Origin: Oncomelania hupensis
Lineage: Eukaryota; Mollusca; Gastropoda; Littorinimorpha; Pomatiopsidae
Reading direction: 5' to 3'
Assembly (NCBI GenBank): GCA_036898135.1
Contig: CM072516.1
Coordinates: 20,202,693-20,266,692 of the forward strand
Length of the DNA stretch: 64,000 nucleotides
Shown here: piece after piece, positions 1-11,500 of the stretch
Numbering within the stretch: position 1 is the first letter of the stretch
Layout of the letters: each line of letters opens with the position of its first letter
The notes under the pieces: generated by a model
Databases searched by the model: none
What the model was told of the DNA's origin: nothing
Seen by the model: only the letters and a program-made list of their open reading frames with translations
Translations under genes and position numbers: made by a program

Positions 1-430
1 GAGAAGAAGAAGAAGACGAAGACGAGAAGAAGAAGAAGACGAAGACGAGAAGAAGAAGAAGTCGTGAAGAAGAAGGGTGGAAGTATCGAGAAGGGGCCAG
101 AGAAGAAGCCAAAGAAGAAGACGAAGAAGAAGAAGAAGACGAGAGAAGCAACCACTGCTACATCAGCAACCACTGCTACATCAGCAGCAGCAGCAACCAC
201 TGCTACATCATCATCAGCAGCAACCACTGCTACATTATCAGCAGCAGCAACCACTGCTACATCAGCGGCAGTAGAAACCACTGCTGCATCATCATCAGTG
301 GCAACCACTGCCACCTCAGCAGCAGCAGCAGCAACAGCGGCAGCGGCCACAGCAGCAGCAGCAACAGCGGCAGCAGCCATAGCAGCAGCCGTGGAGGATT
401 ATCGGGAAGGCGGAGAGGATGATAGATAGA
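1..430. repeat. Purine-rich and CAG-type low-complexity tract
   Basis: Bases 1-150 are GAA/GAC-type purine repeats. From about 150 to 390 there is an imperfect minisatellite built on AACCACTGCTACATCAGC with variable runs of AGC between units. An Ala/Thr-rich open frame across it is a by-product of the repeat composition, not evidence for a gene. Confidence 0.85.
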
Positions 431-957
431 GAAGAAAACCCAGGATAGATAGAGAGAAGGACAAGGATAAGGAGAATGAGGATAGCATAAAGACAGAGAC
501 AGATATTAGAGACAAAAGAAAGACACAGTGAATCCTAACCTCCATGAGACTATTGGGGGGGGGGGGGGGGGGATCTCTCTCTGTCGACGGACCAGATCGA
601 TATTGGTGTTTACTGTGACTGGTGATTCTTGGACTGTTTTTCTGGAATATTATTCGTGGGTTTGTGAGATCAGTGTACAATCTCCCGGATTATCTCCTTG
701 GAACTTTATGTGTGTGATTTGTGAATGGTATATTTAATTCACGGATTGTTTCTACAAAGTACGTGAGTACAAAACTATATATATATACATATTTTTCCAT
801 ATTATTGATTGAGTTGTTTGTACTTATGTGAACTTTGTTGATTATTGTTTATTTTCTAGTAATAGAAAGGGGGAGTGACAACAAAAGAATTCTTGAGAGT
901 TAGGGAGTGTGAGACGGGAGAACACGCAGAATATTCACGCACGCATACACGCAATTC
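431..957. other. Unassigned sequence 5' of the gypsy element
   Basis: No gene is recognised. It includes an 18-base poly-G run at 555-572 and AT-rich sequence. A 5' LTR would be expected here, but no segment could be matched by eye to the region after the RNase H (5359-6384), so no LTR is called. Confidence 0.5.
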
Positions 958-1950
958 TTGATAATAACCCCTTTCGTTACAAGGGAGGAGGAAGAGAGGG
1001 CAGCAGCAGAGGAAAAGGTAGCAGCGCGAGAGAAGGAGAGGAGGGACGCAGAAGAGAGAGCGAAGGATAGAGAGGTAGAGAGGCGCCGAGAGCTGCTCCA
1101 GCTCGAGCGCGAGCGCCGCGAGTTAGGCATTGGGTCGCCTGCGAGCGACATTTCCGCCTTCGGCCCCGCGAGTTCTGAAACGGCTTCAGTCACCCCGCCG
1201 ATCCCGGGGATGAGCTTTACCCTGGACCCCTTTGTCGAGCGCGACGAGTCCATTGAGGTATACCTCGCACGCTTCGAACGAGTCGCGGGCGAGAACCAAC
1301 TCGACCAGCAATATTGGTACCGGAAGCTGAGCCACGGGCTCAAAGGTAAGGCTTAAGAAATACTCGCGAAGATGCCCACAGCCGAGGAGGGCGACTACCC
1401 CGCCCTGAAGAAAGCGCTACTCCATGGGTTCGAGATTTCCGGCGAGCACTACCGGAAGAGCTTCCGCAACTCCCGAAGAGAGAAGGGAGAAAGGTACGCT
1501 CAGTTTGCCGACCGGCTAGCCACGATGAGAGACAGGTGGATTGAGCAGACCGAGGAACCCAAGACCTACGAGGGGTTGCTCGAGCTGATGCTGGGCGAGC
1601 AACTGAAAGGGACAATGTCGGGCGAACTTCGTACTTTCGCCGCCGAGCAGGGAGCCGCCCGCTTGGAGGACCTCGTCATCGTAGCGGACAGCTACTTGAC
1701 CGCCCACCCCGACGACCGACAGCCCCGCCGGGAACCCCGAGCACCCTCGCCACCAGAACCCCGCCAATAACATCGCCGAACCGTCCCGCCAGCGATCAAA
1801 CGATCACCTCCGCCTAAAGGACGCCAGAACCCCGGGACAGAGCCTGGGAAGAGGAGCGGAGAGCTCCACTGCAGCTACTGTCAGCGACGAGGCCACACAC
1901 GAGAAAAGTGCTTCCGCCGCCTCAGCGACCAGCGACATAAGCAAGGCACC
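958..1950 (+). pseudogene. Gag of Gmr1-like Ty3/gypsy element (SCAN-like capsid and CCHC knuckle), broken
   Basis: One frame runs through the whole stretch with two stops (TAA at 1354-1356 and 1768-1770). An Arg/Glu-rich charged N-terminal part is followed by a capsid-like region (about 1200-1640) with the spacing of the SCAN/Gmr1 capsid fold (YLARFERVA, then WYRKLSHGLKGKA, then DYPALKKALL and YRKSFR). After the second stop comes a CX2CX4HX4C zinc knuckle (CSYCQRRGHTREKC, about 1870-1911), the nucleic-acid-binding part of Gag. The open frame begins at TTG and no convincing ATG is seen, so the true N-terminus is uncertain or lost. It is known that the vertebrate SCAN domain derives from Gmr1-type capsids; the match here is by motif spacing only. 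Confidence 0.75.
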
Positions 1951-2440
1951 GTGCTAGCTCTACGCCAAGTCACGCCCGACGGGAACCCGGTGAACCCCGT
2001 CGCCACTCCCACCTATCGCCCGGCCGTCACAGAGCAGGTGACCGTGAACGACCACCCTGCACACTGCCTCTACGACACTGGCCTGACCTTCGATGCCGTC
2101 GTCCGCCGCTCGCTGATCAGGGATAGCGATCTAACCGGCGAAAAGATCACCCTGAAGCTGGCCGACGCATCGCAACCCAGCACTACGCTACCAATCGCCA
2201 GGATCAATGTCGCCAGCAGATACGTCACTGGATCCATACAAGCCGCCGTGATGGACCAGCCTCTCTACGATCTGATCCTTGGGTGTCGCTACGTTTTCCT
2301 GGGAATGCCACCCCAGCCGGTGGAGTCCATGGCCGCCGTCCAGACGCGCGCCCAAACGAAATTAGCCTCGACCCCACCACCGATACCCAACCAGATGCCG
2401 GAACAGATCCAGAAGGCACCAGAAGGGACGCCACCTTGCG
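1951..2440 (+). pseudogene. Retropepsin-like protease of the Gmr1-like element
   Basis: It continues in the Gag frame without a stop. The aspartic protease active-site motif appears as CLYDTGLTFDAVV (about 2068-2106), where D-T-G supplies the catalytic aspartate of the retroviral dimeric protease, which matures Gag-Pol. A hydrophobic stretch LYDLILGCRYVF (about 2260-2300) fits the conserved C-terminal ILG-type element of retropepsins. The reading frame is lost before the integrase, which lies in another frame from about 2440, so the two are separated by a frameshift (programmed or mutational cannot be told apart from one copy). Confidence 0.7.
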
Positions 2441-3690
2441 CAAATGCTTCGGGAAACTACCCGCCGCGCGCACTCCACCCAAGACCGGAGACTTCTTCGT
2501 CGAAGACGGACTCCTGTACCGTCAGAAGGACGACCACTCCCAGCTGGTCGTACCCGCGACCTTTCGTCCCCAAGTCCTGGAACTTGGCCACAGCATGCCC
2601 CTTAGTGGTCACATGGGGATAGGAGCCACCGTCCTGCGTATCAGCGCGCAGTACCACTGGCCTGGGATGTCAGAGGACGTAAAGCGATACTTCAAGTCGT
2701 GTCGCCAGTGCCAGCGTTACTCACCCCCCCATCATACCGTCCCAGTAACCATCAGCCCCACCGTCGTCGTAGGAACGCCATTCCAACGAGTAGCCGTCGA
2801 CATAGTTGGGCCCCTACCGCAAACCAAGAAGCGGAACCAATACCTGCTCACCTTGGTCGACGCATGCTCCATGTGGTGTGAGGCCGTTCCCCTACCGAAG
2901 ATCGACGCCGCCCGAGTCGCCGACGCGCTCGTCGCCATCTTCACCCGAGTCGGAATCCCGGAGAGCATCATGACCGACAACGGGTCGCAGTTCACGGGAA
3001 GACTAATGCAGGAAGTCTTCAACCTACTCCGCATCCGTCACATCCGAACTCCACCCTACCACCCTGCCAGCAACGGACAGGTCGAGCGCCTGAACGGAAC
3101 GCTCATCGCCATCATCCGGTAGATCGCCGACGACCAACTCACCGCGTGGGACAGCTACGTCACGTCAGCGCTCTTCGCGTACAGAGAAACGCCCCACACA
3201 TCGATCGGATACACTCCGTCCACGTTACTCTTTGGGAGACCCCTCTCTGGACCCCTAGCTGCCTTGCGACGCAGCTGGACAGACGCCAAGCTCGACGAGA
3301 CACCGGTCGACGCTACCAAGTACGTCACCAACCTCCAGGAGACCCTCAAGGCCACGTGGAAAGCCGCCTCCGCCAACCTGAAGAAGGCGAGAGAGAGACA
3401 AGCCAGGTACCACAACCGCCGCGCCCGAGACCGGGAGCTACAAATAGGAGAACAGGTCCTGCTACCACTCCCAAGTGGCACAACCAAACTCGACATCGCC
3501 TGGCAAGGACCATACAAGGTGCTGGAGAAACTCTCCAGAACAACCTACCGCATCGAAGTGGATGGCAAGCCCAGAACCCACCACATCAACCTCCTCAAGC
3601 GATACATGGAACCGCCCGCAGTCGCCCCGGATACACACTCTCTGCTTACGGTCACGCTGGCCGTCGAGGTGGATGGAACGGAGACCGGCG
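2440..3690 (+). pseudogene. Integrase of the Gmr1-like element, placed upstream of RT
   Basis: One frame, interrupted by a single TAG at 3120-3122, holds all integrase modules. The HHCC zinc domain is seen as GHMGIGATV followed by CRQCQRY (about 2600-2715). The DDE catalytic core shows DIVGPLP, the second Asp in MTDNGSQFTG and the Glu in YHPASNGQVERLNGTL (about 2795-3110). The C-terminal GPY/F module is WQGPYKVLEKL (about 3499-3530). The enzyme would insert the element's cDNA. Lying between protease and reverse transcriptase is the Ty1/copia-like order, unusual for Ty3/gypsy and diagnostic of the Gmr1 group. Confidence 0.85.
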
Positions 3691-3699
3691 TCGCCAAAT

Positions 3700-5358
3700 A
3701 TCCGCTACATGGGAAGGAATCCTTCCGAGACGTATCTCTCGACCCATCGCTCCCCGCCAGCCAGCAACGCCAACTGCACTCCATCATCGCCGACTACAAA
3801 GAGGTACTCACCGACGTACCCGGGAGAACGGACCTCGAGGAAGTACACTTAACCCTGACTGACTCCACAACCGTCCGCCAGAAGCCATACCCCGTCCCAC
3901 TATCCCAACAGCAGATAGTGAGGAAGGAAGTCGACGCTCTGCTTCAAGCCGGAGTCATCTCTCCATCACGTTCCCCCTACAGCGCCGGCATAGTCCTCTC
4001 ACGTAAGCCAAGTGGAGAGCACCGCCTCTGCATAGATTTCCGCCAGCTCAACCTCGTGACTCAGTTCGTACCCGGCCCCAACTGACCTGTTCGCGAAACT
4101 GCAGTCAGCGAAATATTTCTCCCGCGTAGACCTGAGTAAAGGATTCTACCAGATCCCGGTACACCCATCTTCCCGACAATACCTAGCATTCAGCACCATG
4201 GATGGCCACTACGAGTTCAATGTCCTGCCTTTTGGCCTTAACAACGCGCCGAGCATATTCAGCACCATGATGAGGAAGCTACTGGACCCCCTCCACTGCT
4301 CGTCCCTGCATTCCTTCATGGATGACATCCTTGTCGCCACCGAAACCTGGGAAGAGCACCTACGAGTGTTACGCCAGTTGCTACACCGCCTCAAAGAAGC
4401 TGGACTCACCGCCCGACCGACCAAGTGCCAATTCGGCTACCAGGAACTAGAGTTCCCAGGCCACACGATCAGCCATGGACAGCTTCGACCTCTAGAGAAA
4501 ACCATCCAGCGCCTACGAGACGCGCCCCGCACCAAGACTAAGAAGGACGTCCAATCCTTCTTGGGATTGAGCGGATTCTACCAAAAGTTCGTGCCGGGAT
4601 ACAACGGAATAGCAGCACCCCTATCGAGCCTGACCAGAAAGTCAGCGCCCGACCGAGTTCTGTGGACACCGCAATGCGAAGCCGCATTTCAAGACCTGAA
4701 ACAGAAACTGACGTCGCAACCAGTTCTGCGGCTCCCCGACCACACGCAACCCTTCGTCCTGCGTACCGACGCCAGCGACGTAGGCCTCGGAGCCGTACTT
4801 CTGCAACGGGACTCCGCAGACGCTACCCCGCTTTCCCCCGTCGCCTACGCCAGCAGGAAGCTGAAACCAGCGGAGCAAAACTACGCCACGTCCGAGAAGG
4901 AGTACCTCGCACTCGTCTGGGCCGTGCAAAAGTTCCAGCTATATCTGTACGGTACCCACTTTACCGTACAGGTCGACCACCAGCCGCTGTCGTTTCTGGC
5001 CACCTCGAAATCTCTCAACGCCCAATTGATGAGATGGGCTCTGTTGCTCCAAGCCTACTCCTTCCAGTGTGAGCACATCCCCGGGAAGGACAACCACGGA
5101 GCGAGCGGACTTTCTCAGCCGTCATCCCGCCACCGACTCCGCCGAGTCCCCACTGAGGGCCGACGCCCCAGTGTTAATCCCATCCGCCACCCACTAGCCG
5201 TCGCCGGAACCGCAACCCCCGCGGACCCCATCCTTGGGCATCCGCCGCCTACCGCCCTGAACCCTGTACAGCCCCAACATCTCCAGGACCACCTCTACCA
5301 ACATCCCACATCGCACCAGGCTCCAGTGCTAATCGGCCGCGTTCGAAGCCGAGGCTGA
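3700..5358 (+). pseudogene. Reverse transcriptase-RNase H of the Gmr1-like element
   Basis: RT begins in the integrase frame (EVHLTLTDSTTVRQKPYPVP, then GVISPSRSPYSAGIVLSRK and LCIDFRQLN). A frameshift near 4085 moves it into the frame that carries VDLSKGFYQIPV, FNVLPFGLNNAPSIF and the polymerase box FMDDIL (F-M-DD in place of the common YVDD/YIDD). The connection domain (SFLGLSGFYQKFV) leads to RNase H with PFVLRTDASDVGLGAVL, EKEYLALVWA and VDHQPLSFL. The last RNase H motif reads DNHGASGLSQ where DNHGADGLSR is usual, so the final catalytic Asp is Ser here. The tail after about 5110 is Pro/Thr-rich with no recognised domain. The element cannot encode an intact Pol. Confidence 0.85.
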
Positions 5359-6384
5359 TGACCTCGCCTTTTCCTTGGGGTGCGCCTCTGTGACAAGCGG
5401 ACTTCTTAGCCTGTCGCCTCCTGTCGATGAAATTCCACTCACTTGGCCGAACAACAACAACACGTAACAGTCACGAGCGTTGGCCTCGCCACTGACCACG
5501 CGTCCCAAGCCCCGCCCCTCAAAGACAGTCCCACGTGACCCGGGACTGGACTTTTGAAAAGTGACGCCTAACCTAGTCAGTCCACGCTTGCATGCCTACG
5601 ACAACACATCACCCTGCTAGAGACACGTCCGCCATTGCCGCGACCCCTGAGCTCAAGCCTTACTTGTGTGTTCTCATCCGTTCCTTGGTCAAGAACGGTT
5701 CCTGTCTGGGCCTCTGCAGGACTCATCCTCGCTGCGTGTCTCCCAGATATTGGGTTGACACTGTGACGCGAACTACCGAGACGTACCCAGCTAGAAGGAC
5801 GCCTTGCCCGCACAAACCAAGCCACTGCACCCGGCCGCAAACCGTGACCTCCATGCGTCACACACAGCGTTCGAACTGACCACGGCCCATCGCCATCCAG
5901 TCTCCAGCGGCTCCAGCGCCCTTCTACTCGCAGATGAGTGTGCCCCTCAGCGCACACCACAACTCCTGAACGCTCTGGTTGCCACTGCTTGGCCAACCAG
6001 CTACCCCGTGCCGCTTGATGAAACCAGCCCACACTCACCCCTATTGACTTAACTTGACCAGCCCGGAAAACTCCCGACTACTCAGCATTCCCCGAGACAA
6101 TTATTCAGTGACCCAATTCGTAACTTAACAAACAACTGTTGGGCTACTTCCACTTAATAAATTGTTGATATTCTATTGTAAACACCCAGCTTTCTGAGCC
6201 TAGGTTAAGTCACTATTTCATCTCTCTCGTCTATCCATCTAACTCTTTAGCACTCCTTAGCACTCCCCAGCACTCCTAAGCATTACCTCCTGAATGTCAC
6301 CGCAAATCAGCCTATAGCAGGGAGGAGATACAGCGCAGGGAGTAATTGCTCTACCCACCCCACACCCCCACACCCCTATATTCG
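5359..6384. other. 3' region of the gypsy element and unassigned sequence
   Basis: There is no protein-coding signal. This should contain the 3' untranslated region and possibly a 3' LTR, but neither a polypurine tract adjacent to TG...CA ends nor a copy of the 5' side could be identified. AATAAA-like signals occur near 6158 (TTAATAAATTG). Confidence 0.4.
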
Positions 6385-7325
6385 TGACAGTGGTAGTAAC
6401 GCACTGCTTGTTCTTCTTGATCTCTGTGCCGCATTGGACACCATAGATCATGCACTCCTCTTGGATAGGCTCCATTCTGAGATTGGCGTTTGTAGGACTG
6501 TACTGAAATGGTTTTCCTCCTATCTGTCGGACAGATATCAGTGTGTTCATGTCAAGGGGTACACTTCCCCTGAAACTCTTCTTTCCTGTGGAGTTCCACA
6601 GGGTTCTGTCCTTGGCCCTCTTCTGTTCTCTCTGTATGTTCGCCAGTTGTCTAACCTCATAAGCAGTTTCTCCATTGATCATCACTTCTTCGCTGATGAA
6701 TCGGAACTATATTCCAAAATTCCAGTTGATTGTGATGCTGCTGTTGCAGCCGTCAGAAATGTTGAGCAGTGCTGTCTTGAGATCAAGAGGTGGATGAATG
6801 CGATCAAGTTGAAACTGAATGAACAGAAGACAGAAGCTTTGCTATGTGGGCCGCGAATTAGAAGACAATCTTGTCCCGTCCAGTCCCTGTGGGTCGGTGA
6901 TGCTGACATTCAGTTCTCTCCTTTTGTAAAGACTCTTGGCCTTGTGCTTGACTGTGACCTTTCACTTGAACAGCATGTTTCGGCAGTAGTCAGATCCTGT
7001 TTCTTTCATTTAAGAGCTCTTGGTAAAATCCGTTCTTCTCTGACCCGTAGTGCAGCAAACACTGTTGCTGTCTCTTTGGTCTTGTCAAGACTAGACTATT
7101 GCAACAGCCTTCTTGCCAATCTGCCTCAAGCACAGATCAAACGCCTCCAATCTGCGCAGAATTCTGCAGCTCGATTGGTCACAAAAAGTCGTAAATCAGT
7201 CCATATCACCCCCATTCTTGAGAAACGCCATTGGCTTCCTGTCCACAAACGCATTTAACACAAACTGCTTTCAGTTGCCTATCGCGCAGTTAAATAGCAC
7301 ACTCCTGAATACCTGCATAACGTAA
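6385..7325 (+). pseudogene. L2/CR1-like LINE reverse transcriptase, 5' part of an element split by insertion
   Basis: This is an RT of the L2/CR1 type, 5'-truncated. The first recognisable motif is LLDLCAALDTIDHALLLDRL (about 6409). It continues with GVPQGSVLGPLLFSLYV and the polymerase box HHFFADESELY, where the normal Y/F-A-D-D is FADE, so the catalytic Asp pair is already damaged. Thumb and C-terminal sequences follow (SRLDYCNSLLANLP, ARLVTKSRK, PILEKRHWLPV). A stop precedes HKLLSVAYRAV, and coding similarity ends at about 7320. The missing C-terminus resumes at about 12456, on the other side of a separate LINE, so this is the upstream half of one interrupted element. Confidence 0.8.
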
Positions 7326-7361
7326 GATTTTTTCATTTTAGTCTATATAAATCAGCCAAAA

Positions 7362-8450
7362 ATGTTTCATTTTCTCATAACTTTATTTCAAAATGTTGTG
7401 CGTTCAGTTGGCACCCTTGGCAACAAGAGAAACGTACCAGGCTCACGACCTTTTGATTCTGCAAGTTTGTTGCTTGCCCTAAACTTTCAAGTTGGAGCTC
7501 TTGCTGATGCGGTCGAACGAATAAATGGCCGTATTGCATCTTTGGAAGAGTCCTTGAATCAACAAAATGAAAAACGGGAAGGGTGCGAAAGTGGAATCGA
7601 CTTTGGTGTGCAAACAGAAGTCTCAAGCTTTCTTACCTATGCTGACGCGGTGAAGACCATTCCTGCATCCCTAAAGGGTCAGGGAGAAAATAAAACGAGT
7701 CCTTTGTCATCATCCATTGTACACCAAAAAGATGGAAAGAAAACAATCAAATCTGAAAATATGTCAAGATCTCGCATCATTGATTCTAGAATGCATGACG
7801 TAAAAACTGCTGACGTAAGAGGAAGTGTCATTGATAAAAAGAACCACAGGCAAAGGCAACAAACATCCTCTGATGCTCCATTAGTGTCTTTGGTGGGCGA
7901 CTCCATCCTAAATGGTGTTCAAGGCAGACGTCTCGGGCGTGCATACGGATTCCGAGTGGTACAAAAGAAGGCTCATACCATCGACAAAGTAACCTCCGAG
8001 ATGTCTGACATAATCACGTCGGCGCCTCTGGATGCGACAGTCATCCATTGCGGCATCAATGATCTGAAAAAGAAGAATCCTAAAGCTGTTGCAACATCAT
8101 TGGTCTCTTCCATCAAGACATTAGCAAAACAAAAGCCAACCCTGAAAGTTGTTGTCAGCTGTCCTATTCCAACTCGTCAGCCTGACTTGGAACAGAAACG
8201 AGTGGCTTTCAATGCCATTCTGCTTGCAGACCTGTTCGACATGACCAATGTATCTGTGGTGAGCCATGACAACTTGCGCCTTTCCAACCTTCGTGATGGT
8301 TTACATCCCACCCAGACAGGCAGTAGTGTTCTGGCTCGGAACCTGGGTCGACACCTGAGGGACTTGCTTTGGTCCAGGCCAAAAACAAGGAAACCAGGCA
8401 GAGATGCGTACAGGAACAACTGGTGGAACAAGAATTGGATGTGGTATTAG
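7362..8450 (+). CDS. LINE ORF1 with C-terminal SGNH-hydrolase (esterase) domain, intact
   Basis: An uninterrupted 362-residue frame starts at ATG 7362. The first half has a predicted coiled segment (LADAVERINGRIASLEESL) and a basic, low-complexity linker. The second half is an SGNH/GDSL-type esterase: block I LVGDSILNGVQGRRLG (nucleophile Ser in GDS), block III/IV VIHCGINDLKKKNPK (G-x-N-D) and block V LRDGLHPTQTGSSVLA (catalytic Asp and His). CR1-group LINEs are known to carry such an esterase in ORF1, where it is thought to act with the RNP or membranes; its exact role is unsettled. It is followed by ORF2 in the same orientation. All four catalytic blocks are present, unlike the degenerate copy at 25475-26689. 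Confidence 0.8.
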   Translation: MFHFLITLFQNVVRSVGTLGNKRNVPGSRPFDSASLLLALNFQVGALADAVERINGRIASLEESLNQQNEKREGCESGIDFGVQTEVSSFLTYADAVKTIPASLKGQGENKTSPLSSSIVHQKDGKKTIKSENMSRSRIIDSRMHDVKTADVRGSVIDKKNHRQRQQTSSDAPLVSLVGDSILNGVQGRRLGRAYGFRVVQKKAHTIDKVTSEMSDIITSAPLDATVIHCGINDLKKKNPKAVATSLVSSIKTLAKQKPTLKVVVSCPIPTRQPDLEQKRVAFNAILLADLFDMTNVSVVSHDNLRLSNLRDGLHPTQTGSSVLARNLGRHLRDLLWSRPKTRKPGRDAYRNNWWNKNWMWY

Positions 8451-8589
8451 ATCCAGCTGAAAAAATATTAACATTGATAGAAACACATTCTTTATGGTTT
8501 GCATTTTCATATGCAATGATAATGAATCATTTTAAAATTTAAAAAAAAAATAACACAAAGATAAATTCATTTAAAGTTTTAATTTTATA

Positions 8590-11500
8590 ATGAAAAACAC
8601 TACACAAGCAAGATTGTTACAATGGAACTGTCGTTCTATATCTACCAACTTACTATCTTTTAAACATTTTATTGAACACGAAACATGTTGTGTGTTGGCA
8701 CTGCAGTCATTGGATGTTCAGAAATATAAATTACCTAAACTGGATAATTACTACTATCCTCCATTATTTAGTTTTAATCCTGAAAATATGAAAATTCAGT
8801 CTGCAATTTATATCAGGTGTGATTTATCCTATTCATCAATTGAATCGTTTCCTGTTGAAAAAGACACTAAGGATGTATACGCTACTGGAGCATGTGTTAA
8901 GATAAGCGATAGTTGTATAATTAATGTATTATCAGTTTATTTCCCAAATGGTCCTAAAAATGACAATTCTGACTGGATTAAGAACTTTGATTTTTCTAAA
9001 GGTAATTGGGCCATTTTAGGAGATTTTAATGCTCATTCACCATTATGGGAAAAAGATTGCAAGATCGTTACTTGTAATCGTTTAGTTGAAAATATTGTTG
9101 ATTCAAAATTAGTATTATTAAATGATGGTAATGTCACAAGAATACCAGACATTTCGTCTCATAGACCTACAGCAATAGATTTGTCTCTTTTGTCAGGTAA
9201 TATTGCATTAAATTGTAAATGGCATATTGAGGAAGACTGTTTAGGTAGTGACCATTTACCGATTTTGATTGATTTAAATCAAAATGTAAGTACTAATGAA
9301 ACTGATGTTGAAGACAAAATTCCAAAATTTTTATATAATCGTGCAAACTGGGAAATGTTTTATAATTATTTAAATGTTTTTCCATGTAATGAAATTTTAC
9401 AAGAGGACATAAACATTTTCTATGAAAAATTTAGAGAAGTAATTTTACAAGCTGCTGATCATTTCATTCCGAAAGTTCAAACAAAGAAACATATTGAACG
9501 GCATGGAAATTCATGGTGGAATGATGATTGTAAAAACGCAGTAAAAAAGAAAAAAGAAAAATTTAAAAACTGGATTAAAAATAAGACAGAAGCAAATTTT
9601 TCAGAAATGAAGCTGGCTAAAATTCAATGTAACAGAGTAATTGCAAAAGCTAAAAAGGACCACTGGATTGAATTTTGTGAAAAAGAAGTATTAGAATCTA
9701 AAGATTTGCACAAAGTTTGGAAAAAAGTAAGAGATATTAAAAATATTTATAGATCACAACTATATCCGGTAAAATTAGAAAATAACTTATTTCCTTCTTC
9801 GACAGATAAGGCAGAAGCATTTGTAAATTTTTTCTCAGAAAATAGTTTAACAAATAATTTAAGTAAAAATATTGTAAAATTTAGACTTGATAGTGAAAAT
9901 AAGGAGGAATATAAAGACCCTTTACCCGACAATAATTTATATATAAATAGTCCCATTACTTTTGAAGAAGTATTAGATACATTAGATTCATTTGTAAATA
10001 ATAATTCTGCAGTTGGAATTGATGGCGTTTCATATCAAATGTTAAATCATTTACCTTTAAAATGGAAAAAATTATTGCATTCACTTTTCCAAAAATGTTG
10101 GGAAAGTGGAACTGTACCGTATTATTGGAAACAGTCAGTAATAATTCCCATTTTAAAACAAGGTAAAACATCAAAATCTATAAATAATTATAGACCAATT
10201 GCATTAACATCACACGTTTGCAAATTAATGGAAAAAATAATAAATCAGAGATTGTTATATTTCTGTAACAAAAATAATATTATTCCTGTTCATCAAGCAG
10301 GATTTCGAAAAGGTCGTAGCACAACTGATCATTTAGTAAAACTTTCTTTAAATATTAAAAAACAATTCTCAAAAAGAAAGAGTTTATTAGCAACATTTTT
10401 TGATGTAAAAAAAGCGTATGATAGTGTTTGGCATGCCAGATTATTATACAAATTAAATTCAATAGGTCTTAATGGGCACATTTATTATTATATAAAAAGC
10501 TTACTTTCAGAAAGATGTATTTGTACGAAAGTTGGAAAAACATATTCATCTAACAGACGTATAAACATGGGCATTCCACAAGGTTCTATTATTGCACCAT
10601 TACTTTTTAATATTCTAATTTATGACCTTCCTTCTGCATTATCAAAAAACACACATGTTGTGCAATATGCAGATGATATTGCAATTTGGTTAAATACAAA
10701 AATTAGAAAATGTACAAATAAAACAAATATTAGATATATTGAGAAAATATATCAAAAGGAAATTAACAGTTTAGTTGATTATATGTCAGAAAATGGTTTA
10801 GAGCTTTCTGGAGAAAAGACAAGTCTAATGTTGTTCAATAACGGGAAAAATCCTAAAATATTGCCTGAAATAAAACTTAATGGTCAAAATTTATCATACA
10901 AATAAAATATAAAATTTTTAGGTGTTTATTTTACACCTAAATTAAATTGGAAATATCATATTGAATATTTAATTAATAAAGCAAGGCAAAGATTAAATTT
11001 ATTAAAAATCATAAGTACACAGCCGTTTAGCCATGACACAAAAACTTTACTGCATTTGGCTACATCATTAGTGAGATCGAAATTAATTTACGGACAAGAG
11101 GTATATTTTTCTGCTCCTTTATATCTTCTCAACAAATTACAAAGCATTGACAGCAAATCGATCAAATTGGCGTTGGGTGTACCAATTCATACTAATACTC
11201 AAAATACATATAAAGAATCAGGTATATTATCTTTAGCTGAGCAGCGTAAATTAGCCACTTCAAAATATGTAATTAGATGTTTGTCTGTAAAAAATTCAGT
11301 AACGGACGAAATTTTGAATGTGAGCAGTGTGGATTATCCTAAAAGAGCTCAAACTATTCCCTATATTCAAACAATTAAAGATTATACACAAGATATTATG
11401 GCAGCCTGCAATATTGATATTACTTCAATTTCAGTTTTACCAGATATTCCAAAATTTCCACCGTGGGAACATTTAAATGCACATTTTGACATAGATTATA

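Noticed and set aside
64..429. Ala/Thr-rich open frame
   Set aside because: It is produced by the AACCACTGCTACATCAGC minisatellite and AGC runs; no domain and no gene context.
431..6384. LTRs flanking the Gmr1-like element
   Set aside because: No matching pair with TG...CA ends was found by eye on the two sides.
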